Below are positions 18,904 through 30,780 of a DNA stretch of 64,000 nucleotides, piece by piece. Made by a program: the position numbers and the translations under genes. Numbering within the stretch: position 1 is the first letter of the stretch; each line of letters starts with the position of its first letter. The notes beneath the pieces are model-generated. The model saw only the letters and a list, made by a program, of their open reading frames with translations, was not told the origin of the DNA and made no database searches. This DNA is from Phycisphaerales bacterium (GTDB lineage: Bacteria > Planctomycetota > Phycisphaerae > Phycisphaerales > UBA1924): positions 434,001 to 498,000 of the forward strand of contig JADJMV010000001.1 in assembly GCA_016709445.1 (NCBI GenBank), read 5' to 3'.

Positions 18904-20904
18904 GTGGCCAAGCACAGGATCGACGACATCCTGAACAGTCTCAACGACCGCCGGCCGAGCGGGCGGCGCCCGCCGTCCCCGCCGGGCGAGCCCGCGTCCG
19001 AGGACGACGGCGAGTACAGCCCGCTGCCTTCGATGCCCTCGAATCAGGGGCTCGACCGGGAAGAGGCCAATGCATCGATCAGCCGGGACCCGGCGATCGA
19101 CCGCGCCCCGGTGCCGAATCAGGGGTCCAGCGTCGGCGGTGTGGTCTTCGAGGTCTACCAGCCCGGCGAAGAGGGGGCCAGCCACGATGCCGGCCTGGCC
19201 CAGTTGTTGCTGGCCCGGGGCGCGGCGACGCGCGAGATGGTGGCGGCGGCCGAGCAGATCCTGAAACAGGCGCCGGGGCGCCACCTCTCCGACGTGTTGC
19301 TCGAGCGCGGGGCGGACGAGTCGGCGGTGCAGGCGGTGGTGGCTGAGCACGCGGGGATCCCGTTCGAGCGCATCGATCTGGACGCGGGTCTGGACGGGGG
19401 CTTCGACGGGCGGCTTCTCCAGCGGCTCGGGCCTGATTTCTGCAAGCAGCACGGCGTGCTGCCGCTCCGGATGGAGCGCACGCGCGTGGTGATGGGCTCC
19501 GTGAAGCCGGACAACGTGTTCGTGCTCGATGAGGTCAAGCAGCATCTCGGCGTCGCGAGCGTGAAGGTCGTGCTCGTGACGTGGTTCGACGTGCGCGGGG
19601 CGCTCGAAATCATCGGCGAGAGCACAAAGGAGGAAGAGGAGGACGTCGACCTCTCCAGCCTGCTGGAGGACGTGGCCGAGTCCGACGTCACGGTTGCGGA
19701 CATCGAGGATCCCAACGAGGTCAACCTCGAGCAGCAGGCCGGTGAGAGCCCGGTCATCCGCTACGTGAACTTCATTATCCAGACGGCGATCCGGGAGGGG
19801 GCGTCGGATATCCACGTCGAGCCAGCCGAGAAGAAGCTGAAGGTGCGTTTCCGCATCGACGGCATCCTCTTCGAGATGCTCAACCCGCCGGCCGCGATGG
19901 CCGCCGCGATCACGAGCCGTCTCAAGATCATGGCGAATCTGGACATCTCGGAGCGCCGCATCCCTCAGGACGGCCGCATCCGCTGCACGGTGCAGGGGCG
20001 CAAGCTGGACCTCCGAGTCTCGACTATCCCGACGGGGTACGGCGAGAAGACGGTCATGCGCATCCTCGATACGCGTTCGATCAACGTGCAGCTCGAGGAC
20101 CTGGGGTTCGACTCGACCACGCTCGAACTCTGGAAGAACGCGATCCATCTGCCGCACGGGATCGTGCTGGTGACGGGGCCGACCGGTTCGGGTAAGACCA
20201 CGACGCTGTATTCGTCGCTGCGTCAGCTCGACAAGAACAAGCTGAACATCTCGACTGTCGAGGACCCGATCGAGTACCACCTCGACGGCGTCACGCAGAC
20301 CCAGATGCACGAGAAGATCGGGATGACGTTCGCCCGCGCCCTCAAGGCGTTGTTGCGTCAGGACCCCGACGTGATCATGCTGGGTGAGATCCGCGACATG
20401 GAGACGGCGCACACGGCCATCCAGGCCGCGCTGACCGGCCACCTGGTGCTCTCCACGCTGCACACCAACGACGCGCCCAGCTCGATCACGCGGCTGGTGA
20501 ACATCGGCCTTGAGCCCTTCCTCGTTGGCGCCGCGGTCAACGCCGTGCTGGCCCAGCGGCTGGTCCGCCGCCTGTGCCAGCAGTGCAAGGCGCAGGAGCC
20601 GCCGACGGCGGAGATGTCCGAATTCCTGGAGATGCAGGGCATCGACGCGAGCCAGACTTGGGTGCCCAAGGGCTGCGATCGCTGCCGCAACACCGGCTAT
20701 TCGGGCCGCGTCGGCATCTACGAGTTGCTGGTCGTCGATGATTCCACGCGAGATGTCATCGCGCGAAACCCCAATGTCAGCGAGTTCCGCAGGCTCTGCA
20801 TCGGGCGGGGCATGGCCACACTCCGCGTCGACGGCATGCGGAAGGTCGCGAGCGGGCTGACAACGGTTGCAGAGGTGTTCCGAGTGACCGAGGCGGCCGT
20901 CTGA
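18904..20904 (+). CDS. PilB/GspE-family assembly ATPase
   Basis: The 666-residue product starts at a GTG behind GAGGGAG. After a disordered ~100-residue N-terminus comes an MshEN-type N-domain (LAQLLLARGAATREMVAAAE ... LSDVLLERGADESAV), which in relatives can bind c-di-GMP. The motor follows: Walker A GPTGSGKTTTL (Lys near 431), Asp box, Walker B LRQDPDVIMLGEIRD, His box and a CxxC...CxxC zinc site (CQQCKA ... CDRCRNTG). It powers pilus extension or secretion and acts as a cytoplasmic hexamer. The operon has no PilC, PilT, PilQ or PilD in the window, so these must lie elsewhere. Confidence 0.93.
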   Translation: MAKHRIDDILNSLNDRRPSGRRPPSPPGEPASEDDGEYSPLPSMPSNQGLDREEANASISRDPAIDRAPVPNQGSSVGGVVFEVYQPGEEGASHDAGLAQLLLARGAATREMVAAAEQILKQAPGRHLSDVLLERGADESAVQAVVAEHAGIPFERIDLDAGLDGGFDGRLLQRLGPDFCKQHGVLPLRMERTRVVMGSVKPDNVFVLDEVKQHLGVASVKVVLVTWFDVRGALEIIGESTKEEEEDVDLSSLLEDVAESDVTVADIEDPNEVNLEQQAGESPVIRYVNFIIQTAIREGASDIHVEPAEKKLKVRFRIDGILFEMLNPPAAMAAAITSRLKIMANLDISERRIPQDGRIRCTVQGRKLDLRVSTIPTGYGEKTVMRILDTRSINVQLEDLGFDSTTLELWKNAIHLPHGIVLVTGPTGSGKTTTLYSSLRQLDKNKLNISTVEDPIEYHLDGVTQTQMHEKIGMTFARALKALLRQDPDVIMLGEIRDMETAHTAIQAALTGHLVLSTLHTNDAPSSITRLVNIGLEPFLVGAAVNAVLAQRLVRRLCQQCKAQEPPTAEMSEFLEMQGIDASQTWVPKGCDRCRNTGYSGRVGIYELLVVDDSTRDVIARNPNVSEFRRLCIGRGMATLRVDGMRKVASGLTTVAEVFRVTEAAV

Positions 20905-20924
20905 ATCGAGAGGAGCAGGCACAC

Positions 20925-21458
20925 ATGCGACACGATTCCCCCGCCGCCCGAACCCGTTTCGATCCCCGCCTCGCCGTCCCCCTGGCCCTGGCCCTCGCCG
21001 CCGGGACGGCATTCGGTCAGGCCACCGCGCCCGCCTCGGGTGACGGCCGGTCGGGGGCCCCGCAGGCTCTGGCATCCACGGGCCACGAGCCCCGTGCGTC
21101 GGGCGGGCAGCCCGAGGCAGGGGGCGAGCCGGCGCCGGCGGAGGGCGAGCAGGCAAAGAACGCCGAATCGGCCGCGGACGCCAAACCAGCCTCGATGCCA
21201 GGGGTGGCGATCCTGGCGCGCTGGGTGAAGTCCTCGGCGTGCCGGATCTGCTTCCGCCTGCCGATCGATTCCACCACACACATCTCGATGCCGGACCGCG
21301 AATCGGCGGCCCGCGGCTGGCGCGTTTCACTCCCGACCTTCGAGGGCGCTCACGTGGTCATGCCTCCCGCGCGGGCCATGCCCCACGCCCGGGCCGAGAA
21401 GGCCAAGGAATCGTCCGCGGGCACCGAGACGGCGGCGCAGCCCGAGAGCCGCGACTAG
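20925..21458 (+). CDS. small secreted protein, last gene of the pilus operon, unknown function
   Basis: The 177-residue product starts at ATG 20925 after GAGGAGCAGG and is 20 bases behind the ATPase gene. A signal peptide of about 32 residues ends GTAFGQ. A long Ala/Gly/Glu/Pro-rich stretch (about 33-90) is probably disordered. The only structured-looking part is about 90-150, with a CRIC pair inside VKSSACRICFRLPIDSTTHI and a segment EGAHVVMPPARAMPHARA. I do not recognise it. Operon position suggests an accessory role at the pilus or secretion machine. Confidence 0.5.
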   Translation: MRHDSPAARTRFDPRLAVPLALALAAGTAFGQATAPASGDGRSGAPQALASTGHEPRASGGQPEAGGEPAPAEGEQAKNAESAADAKPASMPGVAILARWVKSSACRICFRLPIDSTTHISMPDRESAARGWRVSLPTFEGAHVVMPPARAMPHARAEKAKESSAGTETAAQPESRD

Positions 21459-21533
21459 GCGCTGCGTCCGGCCATCGACAGGGGATGAGCACCCGAGGTA
21501 TCCTGCGCGCCCCGCCACCCACGGAGCCCCCGG

Positions 21534-21860
21534 ATGCCCGAGCAGACCCTCCCGCCGCCCCCAGTATCGGGTGCGGATCCTTCCCGCCCGGCCCTCGGAT
21601 CGGCGGGACGCCGCCACGCCTACTGGGTCGCCAATATCCGGGTGGTGGCGTCGTTGCTCGTGGTCTGGGCCGCCGTCTCCTTCGGGTGCGGCATTCTGCT
21701 GGCCAAACCGCTGAACCACGTGCACCTGCCGGGGTCGGGGTTCCCGCTGGGATTCTGGTTCGCGCAGCAGGGCTCGATCTACGTGTTTGTCGTCCTGATC
21801 TTTGTCTACGTCTGGATCATGAACCGGCTCGACCGCAAGTTCGGCGTGCGCGAGGCCTAG
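21534..21860 (+). CDS. Na+/solute symporter small subunit (DUF4212)
   Basis: The 108-residue product has two membrane segments (ASLLVVWAAVSFGCGILLA and GSIYVFVVLIFVYVWIM) and the family signatures HAYWVANIRVV, FPLGFWFAQQGSIYVFV and MNRLDRKFGV. These match DUF4212, the small subunit that always precedes the large subunit of a two-component sodium/solute symporter. It is 12 bases before that gene. Placement next to acetyl-CoA synthetase suggests acetate or another short carboxylate as substrate. Confidence 0.9.
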   Translation: MPEQTLPPPPVSGADPSRPALGSAGRRHAYWVANIRVVASLLVVWAAVSFGCGILLAKPLNHVHLPGSGFPLGFWFAQQGSIYVFVVLIFVYVWIMNRLDRKFGVREA

Positions 21861-21872
21861 AGAGGATCGAGC

Positions 21873-23789
21873 ATGCCCATCCGCGCCTGGACATTCATCC
21901 TGGTCGGACTGTCGTTCGTGCTGTACATCGCGATCGCCATCCTCACGCGCGCGAAGTCCACGGGCGAGTTCTACGTGGCGGGCAAGGGTGTGCACCCGAT
22001 CGCCAACGGCATGGCAACGGCCGCGGACTGGATGAGCGCGGCGAGCTTCCTGTCGATGGCGGGGATCATCTCGTTCGCGGGCTACGACGGTTCGGTCTAC
22101 CTCATGGGCTGGACGGGCGGGTATGTCCTGCTCGCGCTCCTGCTGGCCCCCTACCTCCGCAAATACGGCAAGTACACCGTTCCGGATTTCGTGGGCGACC
22201 GTTATTACTCACAGTTCGCGAGGATCGTGGCGGTGGTCTGTGCGATATTCATCAGCTTCACCTACGTCGCAGGGCAGATGCGGGGCGTCGGGGTGGTCTT
22301 CGCGAGGTTTCTCGATGTCGACGTGACCTACGGCGTGCTCATCGGGATGGGGTTGGTCTTCTTCTATGCCGTGCTGGGCGGGATGAAGGGGATCACCTAC
22401 ACACAGGTTGCGCAGTACTGCGTGCTGATCTTCGCCTTTATGGTGCCGGCGATCTTCGTCTCGATCATGCTGACCTCCAACCCGATCCCCCAGATCGGCT
22501 TCGGTGGCGAGCTTGCAGGCGAGCTTGGGAGCCAGATCGCCGGCGGCGAGCACGTACGGCTGCTCGACAAGCTCAACGGCTTGCACCAGGAACTGGGCTT
22601 CGCGGCCTATACCGACGGGAGCAAGCCGCTGCTCGACATGGTCTGCATCACGCTGGCTCTGATGGTCGGGACGGCGGGTCTGCCCCACGTGATTGTCCGG
22701 TTCTACACGGTGCCAAAGGTCCGCGACGCCCGGATCAGCGCGGGCTGGGCGCTGCTGTTCATCGCCATCCTGTACACCACAGCGCCCGCTGTGGCCGCCT
22801 TCGCCCGCACCAACCTCATCGCTTCGGTCGAGGGCGCCGGGTACAGCCGGCAGGACGCCGGAGCAGGCGCCAAGGTGCTGCCCGAGTGGTTCGCCAACTG
22901 GGAGGCCACCGGCCTGCTCGCCTGGGTAGACAAGAACGGCGACGGCCGCGTGCAGTACCGTAAGGGTGCGGCCTTCGTGGGCAAACCGGAATTCGTCGGC
23001 CAGGCCGACCTCGACAGGGGTGACTACGCCACACTGATCGGCAGGTCGGGCGAGCGCCTGGTCAAGAACACGCTCGACACGAGCAACGACAACGAGCTCT
23101 ACATCGATAACGACATCATCGTGCTCGCCAATCCGGAGATCGCGAGGCTGCCGAACTGGGTTGTCGGTCTGGTTGCGGCCGGTGGGTTGGCGGCCGCGCT
23201 CTCGACGGCCGCGGGCCTGCTGCTGGTGGTCTCCACCGCCGTGAGCCACGACCTGCTCAAGCGGGCGCTGAAGCCGGACATCACGGAGAAGCAGGAGCTC
23301 AACGCGGCCCGGGCCGCGGCGGCGCTGGCGGTGGTTGGGGCGGGCTATCTCGGCATCAACCCGCCGGGGTTCGTGGCGGAGGTCGTCGCGTTCGCGTTCG
23401 GTCTGGCCGCATCGAGCTTTTTCCCGGCCATCATGCTCGGGATCTTCGTGAAGCGCGCCAGCCGCGAGGGCGTGGTGGCAGGGATGATCGCGGGGATCGC
23501 GTTCACCGCGGGCTACATCCTGATGTTCCAGTTCCACTTCGGCCCGCTCGATTCGCTGCTGGCCACGGTCTCGGGCTGGGAGCCGGGTGCCCCGAAGAAG
23601 GGGTACTACCTCTTCGGCATCTCCCCCGCGGGGATCGGGTCGGTCGGCATGCTGATCAACTTCGCCGTATCGATCGTCGTGAGCGCGATGACACCCGCGC
23701 CGCCCGCGGCCGTGCAGGAGATGGTCGAGCAGATCCGCGTCCCCGCCGGTGCCGGCGAGGCGCACGAGATGCAGGTGCCGCCGGTCTAG
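21873..23789 (+). CDS. Na+/solute symporter large subunit, SSS family (ActP-like)
   Basis: The 638-residue product has about 13 hydrophobic segments and SSS signatures: STGEFYVAGKGVHPIANGMA near the N-terminus, WMSAASFLSMAGIISFAGYD, and GLPHVIVRFYTVPKVRDAR. A loop near residues 310-420 is longer than in E. coli ActP and contains a DKNGDGRVQYRKG calcium-loop-like stretch (EF-hand-like DxNxDGxV). The start ATG follows AGAGAGGATCGAGC. With the small subunit and acs downstream it probably imports acetate with sodium. Confidence 0.9.
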   Translation: MPIRAWTFILVGLSFVLYIAIAILTRAKSTGEFYVAGKGVHPIANGMATAADWMSAASFLSMAGIISFAGYDGSVYLMGWTGGYVLLALLLAPYLRKYGKYTVPDFVGDRYYSQFARIVAVVCAIFISFTYVAGQMRGVGVVFARFLDVDVTYGVLIGMGLVFFYAVLGGMKGITYTQVAQYCVLIFAFMVPAIFVSIMLTSNPIPQIGFGGELAGELGSQIAGGEHVRLLDKLNGLHQELGFAAYTDGSKPLLDMVCITLALMVGTAGLPHVIVRFYTVPKVRDARISAGWALLFIAILYTTAPAVAAFARTNLIASVEGAGYSRQDAGAGAKVLPEWFANWEATGLLAWVDKNGDGRVQYRKGAAFVGKPEFVGQADLDRGDYATLIGRSGERLVKNTLDTSNDNELYIDNDIIVLANPEIARLPNWVVGLVAAGGLAAALSTAAGLLLVVSTAVSHDLLKRALKPDITEKQELNAARAAAALAVVGAGYLGINPPGFVAEVVAFAFGLAASSFFPAIMLGIFVKRASREGVVAGMIAGIAFTAGYILMFQFHFGPLDSLLATVSGWEPGAPKKGYYLFGISPAGIGSVGMLINFAVSIVVSAMTPAPPAAVQEMVEQIRVPAGAGEAHEMQVPPV

Positions 23790-23878
23790 TGCGGCCCCCA
23801 TGCGGAGTCCAAGCCGTGGCCAGGATCCTCCTTGTGCATGGGCAACCGGCCGAAATCGCAGGGCAGATCGCACGGCCC

Positions 23879-24120
<242 letters not shown>

Positions 24121-24213
24121 TCGCGTTCACTCGGCGGAAGCAGCGGGGGTGAGCCACGCGGGCTGGAGCGGGCTCCGGGGTGCGGGGCGGCGCGTTCCTT
24201 TCTATCATCCGGC

Positions 24214-26247
<2,034 letters not shown>

Positions 26248-26393
26248 CCACTGGCCAGTATCGGCCAGACGGGCACAAAAAACTTCTCGGGTGCGGCGGG
26301 TCTGCGTTGAACAGGCACCCGACCGCCGATAGCTTCCGGGGCATATCCCGGCCGGGTTCTCCGGTCGGGCCTGCAAACCCGAGGAGAAGCACC

Positions 26394-28310
26394 ATGAGAC
26401 AGAGACTCATCGTCGGCTGCGCGGTCGCTCTATTGGCTTCGGTAGCCGTGGGGCAGGTGCAGAAGTCCCCGGCGGAACTCGCGGCCTACCAGCGCGACAA
26501 GATGGCCCTGGAGGCCAACCCGGGGCTCCAATTCATCCCGCACAGCGTGCTCGTGCAGTTTAAGACCAAGGCGCCGCAGCGGGCCGTCACGGCGGCCCTG
26601 GCCGGGGTGCAGGGCGGTGTGGTCCGGACCTACGCCCTGGTGCCCGGGCTCGTGCATATCCGGACGCCCATGAGCGTCGAGCAGGCGGTGACCACGCTGG
26701 CGGCGAGCCCCTGGGTCGACTTCGCGGAGCCTGACTTTGTGCAGCGCAAGGTCGGGGTTGCCAACGATACCTACTTCAGCCTGGAGTGGGGCCTCCACAA
26801 CACCGGGCAGAGCATTCAGGGGCAGACCGGCATCGCCGACGCTGATATCGACATGCCCGAGGCATGGGACATCACCACCGGCGATCCCAATTTCGTGATC
26901 GCGGACATCGACACCGGCATGCAGTGGACACACCCTGACCTCGACGGCAATGTGTGGTCCAACCCCGGCGAAATCGCGGGAAATGGTATCGACGACGACG
27001 GCAATGGTTATGTCGATGATGTTCGGGGCTGGGACTTCTACTCCAACGACAACAACCCCGATGATGCCGATGGCCATGGCACGCACACCGCAGGCACCAT
27101 CGGCGCCGAGGGGAACAACGGCCAGGGGATCGCCGGCGTGAACTGGCACTGCCGCATCATGCCGCTCAGGTTCCTGGGGCCGCAGGGCGGCTCAACGGCC
27201 GACGCGATCGACGCCCTGAACTACGCGGCCTCGAAGGGCGTCAAGGTGTCCAACAACTCGTGGGGCGGCGGCGGATACTCCTCCGGGCTCTACAACGCGA
27301 TCAACGCCTCCAAGAGCGTGGGCCACATCTTCTGCGCGGCCGCCGGAAACAATGGGACGAACAACGATTCCTCCGCCTTCTATCCCGCGGGGTACAACCT
27401 CGACAACATCATCGCCGTGGCCGCGACGGACAACCGCGATGCCAGGGCGAGCTTCTCCAACTACGGCGCGACGACGGTGGATCTCGGTGCGCCCGGCGTG
27501 AACATCGCGAGCTGCTACACCGGGAGCGGGTATGTGTGGCTCAGCGGCACCTCGATGGCCACACCGCACGTGACGGGCGTTGTCGCGCTGGTCTACCAGC
27601 GGAACCCCGGCTTCACCTACTCCCAGGTGGTCGGCAAGATCCTCTCCACGACCCGCCCGGTCAGTTCGCTGGCGGGCCGGTGTGTGACCGGTGGGGTACT
27701 GAATGCTCTGGGCGCGCTCAGCGGCGGCGGCGGTGGCGGGAATACCGCCCCGACCGTCGCCATCGCGAGCCCCGCCGACGGCGCGTCGTTCGACCAGGGG
27801 ACCAGCGTCTCGTTCCTGGGTTCTGCGGCCGACTCGGAGGATGGCAGCCTGACGGCCTCGATCGCGTGGACCAGCAGCCGCGACGGGGCGATCGGCTCGG
27901 GCGGCGCGTTCTCGACCTCCGCCCTCTCGGTCGGCACGCACGTGATCACGGCCAGCGTGGTCGACTCCGGCGGTCTGGGTGACTCCGATACCGTGACGAT
28001 CGTGGTCAGCTCGGTCGGTTCGATCCCCAACCCGCCATCCAACGTCACTGCAACGAACAACCGGAACCGCACCGCGACCGTGATGTGGACGGACAACTCC
28101 AACAACGAGACCAGCTTCCGCATCGAGCGGCAGAAGCAGAACCGCAACGGCTCATGGGGTTCCTCCTCCTACTACACCGTCGGCGCAAACGCCACGAGCT
28201 ATACGAACAACTCGGGCACCGGGACCTTCCGGTACCGCGTGCAGGCCCGGAACGGCGCCGGTGATTCGTCCTGGACCGGCTGGGCGCAGGTCACCGTGAC
28301 GCGTCGATAG
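26394..28310 (+). CDS. secreted subtilisin-like serine protease (S8) with C-terminal Ig-like and Fn3 domains
   Basis: The 638-residue product starts at ATG 26394 behind GAGGAGAAGCACC. It has a signal peptide (to about 19), a propeptide-like segment (HSVLVQFKTKAPQRAVTAAL), and the S8 domain with its triad: Asp in ADIDTGMQW (near 173), His in DADGHGTHTAGTIG (228) and Ser in SGTSMATPHVTGV (387). An Asp/Asn-rich insert (ENGIDDDGNGYVDD-like, about 197-215) is probably a calcium site. After a Gly-rich linker there is an Ig/PKD-like domain and then a fibronectin type III domain (SNVTATNNRNRTATVMW...). A strong terminator follows. Confidence 0.93.
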   Translation: MRQRLIVGCAVALLASVAVGQVQKSPAELAAYQRDKMALEANPGLQFIPHSVLVQFKTKAPQRAVTAALAGVQGGVVRTYALVPGLVHIRTPMSVEQAVTTLAASPWVDFAEPDFVQRKVGVANDTYFSLEWGLHNTGQSIQGQTGIADADIDMPEAWDITTGDPNFVIADIDTGMQWTHPDLDGNVWSNPGEIAGNGIDDDGNGYVDDVRGWDFYSNDNNPDDADGHGTHTAGTIGAEGNNGQGIAGVNWHCRIMPLRFLGPQGGSTADAIDALNYAASKGVKVSNNSWGGGGYSSGLYNAINASKSVGHIFCAAAGNNGTNNDSSAFYPAGYNLDNIIAVAATDNRDARASFSNYGATTVDLGAPGVNIASCYTGSGYVWLSGTSMATPHVTGVVALVYQRNPGFTYSQVVGKILSTTRPVSSLAGRCVTGGVLNALGALSGGGGGGNTAPTVAIASPADGASFDQGTSVSFLGSAADSEDGSLTASIAWTSSRDGAIGSGGAFSTSALSVGTHVITASVVDSGGLGDSDTVTIVVSSVGSIPNPPSNVTATNNRNRTATVMWTDNSNNETSFRIERQKQNRNGSWGSSSYYTVGANATSYTNNSGTGTFRYRVQARNGAGDSSWTGWAQVTVTRR

Positions 28311-28321
28311 CGATAGGCCGA

Positions 28322-28369
28322 AACGAACTCTTGGGGGCGTCGGCGAAGGGCCGGCGCCCCCCTTTCGTT
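28322..28369 (+). terminator. rho-independent terminator of the subtilase gene
   Basis: A 12-bp stem (28333-28344 with 28350-28361, one G-T pair) of GGGGGCGTCGGC type closes on a 5-base loop and is followed by TTT. Outside it, AACGAA at 28322 pairs with TTCGTT at 28364, so the hairpin extends. It lies 11 bases past the protease stop and faces the convergent DUF6065 gene. Confidence 0.8.
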
Positions 28370-28397
28370 CCGGGGGCTCAGGGGGCTCGGTGGGCGA

Positions 28398-29220
28398 TCA
28401 GTTCGCGTCGGGACGGTGGCTGTCGAAGCCGCGGAGCTTGAGCTTCGTGCGGTGCCCGTCCCAGGTCGCGCTCTCGTCGCGGGTATTGCCTCGCATGTAA
28501 TTGAGTTCGAAGCCCTGCTTCATGCCCTCCACGGCACGGCGCACCGTCTCGTTCCGCTCCCGGGCCGCCGCCTGATACTGCTCGTGAAGTTCCGGCGCTT
28601 CGGCGATCGGCTTGATCTGTGGCGCGAGCGAGTCCAGGAGGTCGAGCGGGAAGGGCGTGAGCATGCAGACCGGGTCGTTGGCGCGGAAGTAGGCCGCGGT
28701 GTTGCGTTTTTCGATGCGCCAGTTCATCGTGAAGGGTGCGTGTGCCCAGTCTGTTTCGACGAGCCCCTCGATCGGTCGGGCGTTGTAGAAAACACGGTTG
28801 GAGGGGCCCCGAACCCACAGGCCGATCCCCTTGGGCGTGCGGAACAGCCAGGGGAAGGCGAAGGTCACGATGCCGCCGCCAAAGTTGCTCTTGATGTGGC
28901 GGCGCAGGGCCTGCTCACGTTCCGGTGCGAGCCGTTCCAGGAACTCGATTTTCAGGCCGGCGAGGTCGTGCTTGCCGTTCCACGTCACGCTGAAGCCCAC
29001 GGGTGTTCGCACGAACCAGCCCGCCTGGTTGGCGATGTTGATGGGCAGGCACCGGTAGGGTACGCGGTGGGGGAACTCATCCATCCATTGCCGGCGCGAG
29101 CGCGGGCTCCAGTACGAAGCCCGGATTCTCCCAGAGCTCATACGCGACGAACGACGCGGATTCGGACTCCGCTCCCGCCTGCCCCGCATGAGTCTCCACG
29201 TCGGTTCGCGAGTCGCTCAT
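28398..29220 (-). CDS. DUF6065 family protein (frameshift near 29110)
   Basis: The conserved body reads WMDEFPHRVPYRCLPINIAN, GWFVRTPVGFSVTWNG and FYNARPIEGLVETDWAHAPF, which match DUF6065, a family of unknown function. The open frame from 29189 has an unlikely Arg/Ser-rich N-terminus. In another frame an ATG at 29220 gives MSDSRTDVETHAGQAGAESE and then SFVAYELWENPGFVLEP, which flows into the body if one C is removed near 29113. I take 29220 as the real start. The protein would have about 273 residues, is soluble, and has no partner gene nearby. Confidence 0.7.
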
Positions 29221-29360
29221 GATGTGTCCAATGTAGGGACTGGTCCGGCCGCGAGCAATCTTCTTGGGCCGAATAGCACCGAGGGCCCCTCGCCGGTCCC
29301 CGGGGTGGCCCTCCGCCTATCCTTTTTTCCAATCCACGTCCCGAGAGCCAGGAGTCCCAC

Positions 29361-29852
29361 GTGCGAATCAAACTGACCACCTCCAAGGGCGAAATCACGC
29401 TCGAACTCGACGGCGAGAAGGCCCCAGAGTCCGCGAAGAACTTCGCCCAATACGTCACCGATGGCCACTACGACGGCACGGTCTTTCACCGCGTGATCGA
29501 CGGCTTCATGATCCAGGGTGGCGGATTCACGCCTGACATGAAGCAGAAGCCGACGCGCGAGGGGGTCGCCAACGAGTGGAAGAACGGGCTGAAGAACAAG
29601 CGGGGCACGATCGCCATGGCCCGCGTCGGGGGGCGCCCAGATTCGGGCACCGCCCAGTTCTTCATCAACGTCGCCGACAATGCCTTCCTCGATCAGGCAC
29701 AGCCCGACGGGGCCGCTTACGCGGTGTTCGGAAAGGTCGTCGAGGGGCTGGATGTCGTCGACGCCATCCGCGGCGTGCGCACCGGCATGAAGGCCGGCCA
29801 TGCCGATGTCCCGCTCGAGCCGATCGTCATCCAGAAGGCCGAGATGCTCTAG
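29361..29852 (+). CDS. cyclophilin-type peptidyl-prolyl isomerase
   Basis: The 163-residue product starts at a GTG after a ccgagagccaggagtcccac leader. It has the cyclophilin core: FHRVIDGFMIQGGGF with the catalytic Arg, GTIAMARVGGRPDSGTAQFF, and YAVFGKVVEGLDVVDAI. No signal peptide is present, so it is a cytoplasmic PpiB-type enzyme that speeds folding at Xaa-Pro bonds. Confidence 0.95.
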   Translation: MRIKLTTSKGEITLELDGEKAPESAKNFAQYVTDGHYDGTVFHRVIDGFMIQGGGFTPDMKQKPTREGVANEWKNGLKNKRGTIAMARVGGRPDSGTAQFFINVADNAFLDQAQPDGAAYAVFGKVVEGLDVVDAIRGVRTGMKAGHADVPLEPIVIQKAEML

Positions 29853-29918
29853 GAGCGGTACACACCGCCGCGGTCCCCGCGCCCCAGGGCGCGATCCGCA
29901 CGTGGCTATCTTGTATCG

Positions 29919-30734
29919 GTGGCTACCCCCCCGACCGATTGTCCCGATTGCGGCTACGACCTCTCCGGCCTCGTCGCCGCCTGGGGACCGTCGTGCCCTA
30001 TCAAGGGCGTCTGCCCCGAGTGCGGCGGGGGATTCAGGTGGGCTGAAGTCTTGGTGGCGCGCCCCGCGGCGCCCGCCTGGCACTTCGAATGGGCTCGCCA
30101 TGCCACGCCTCATTCCGCGCTTGCAACGCTCATCCGCCTCTCCGAGCCGCTCGGGTTCTTCCGCCTGGGTCGTGGCCTCCCGCCGCGTCCCCGACGCGTC
30201 CTCACCATGTTCGCCATCGTCTCGGTGGCCGGCATCCCCGCGGCCCTTGCAGGCTCGGCGCTGCTCGCGGCCTCCATGCCGCAGGCGTCACCAGTGCACC
30301 CGTCCGCGGCGACCCTCGCGATCGACTGCTACCGCGACGCGACCGAACCGGTCCTCTACATGGTCATTTGGATGGTGGCGGCGCTGCTGGTCCTCCACGC
30401 ATTCCGGACCGGTGGACGAGGACTCGTCGCCTCATCCACCTCCGCCGCGGCCTACTTGGGGATCGGCATCATGGCGGCGTGGCACCTGCTCGCGGTCTGC
30501 GGCGTCCTCGACCTCGGGATCATCTTTCGCGGGGGCCCCCCCGCGTCCTTCGGCGGCATCGTCAGCAACATCGTGGCCGCCGCGGCCTGGCTCTGGATGC
30601 TGGCCGCCTGCGGGGGTCTCGCGGCCGGCCGGCTCCCGCTCAGGAAGCGGCCCATCGCGTGGCTGGCCTCTCAAACCGGTGCCGCCCTGGCCATCGTGGC
30701 CTTCTCCCGCCTCGACGACTTCCTCCCGTTCTGA
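29919..30734 (+). CDS. multi-pass membrane protein with N-terminal zinc ribbon
   Basis: The 271-residue product begins at a GTG. A zinc ribbon CPDCGYDLSGL ... CPECGGGF occupies residues 8-40, then about four hydrophobic segments follow (MFAIVSVAGIPAALAGSALL, LYMVIWMVAALLVLHAF, AAYLGIGIMAAWHLLAVCG, IVAAAAWLWMLAACGGLAAG). The same ribbon-plus-membrane arrangement, with the ribbon at the other end, occurs in the gene at 5522-6328. Function unknown. Confidence 0.65.
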   Translation: MATPPTDCPDCGYDLSGLVAAWGPSCPIKGVCPECGGGFRWAEVLVARPAAPAWHFEWARHATPHSALATLIRLSEPLGFFRLGRGLPPRPRRVLTMFAIVSVAGIPAALAGSALLAASMPQASPVHPSAATLAIDCYRDATEPVLYMVIWMVAALLVLHAFRTGGRGLVASSTSAAAYLGIGIMAAWHLLAVCGVLDLGIIFRGGPPASFGGIVSNIVAAAAWLWMLAACGGLAAGRLPLRKRPIAWLASQTGAALAIVAFSRLDDFLPF

Positions 30735-30780
30735 CCGGGCGAACCCTTGGCGCGGGGAGCCCGGCCAGTACAATCGACCC

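Noticed and set aside
18301..21330. 1,009-codon minus-strand frame antisense to the PilB/GspE gene
   Set aside because: It has no recognisable domain and mirrors the third-position GC bias of the real gene.
26251..26268. Hairpin CTGGCC-AGTATC-GGCCAG after acs
   Set aside because: Six base pairs with no T-run on the plus strand; too weak to call a terminator.
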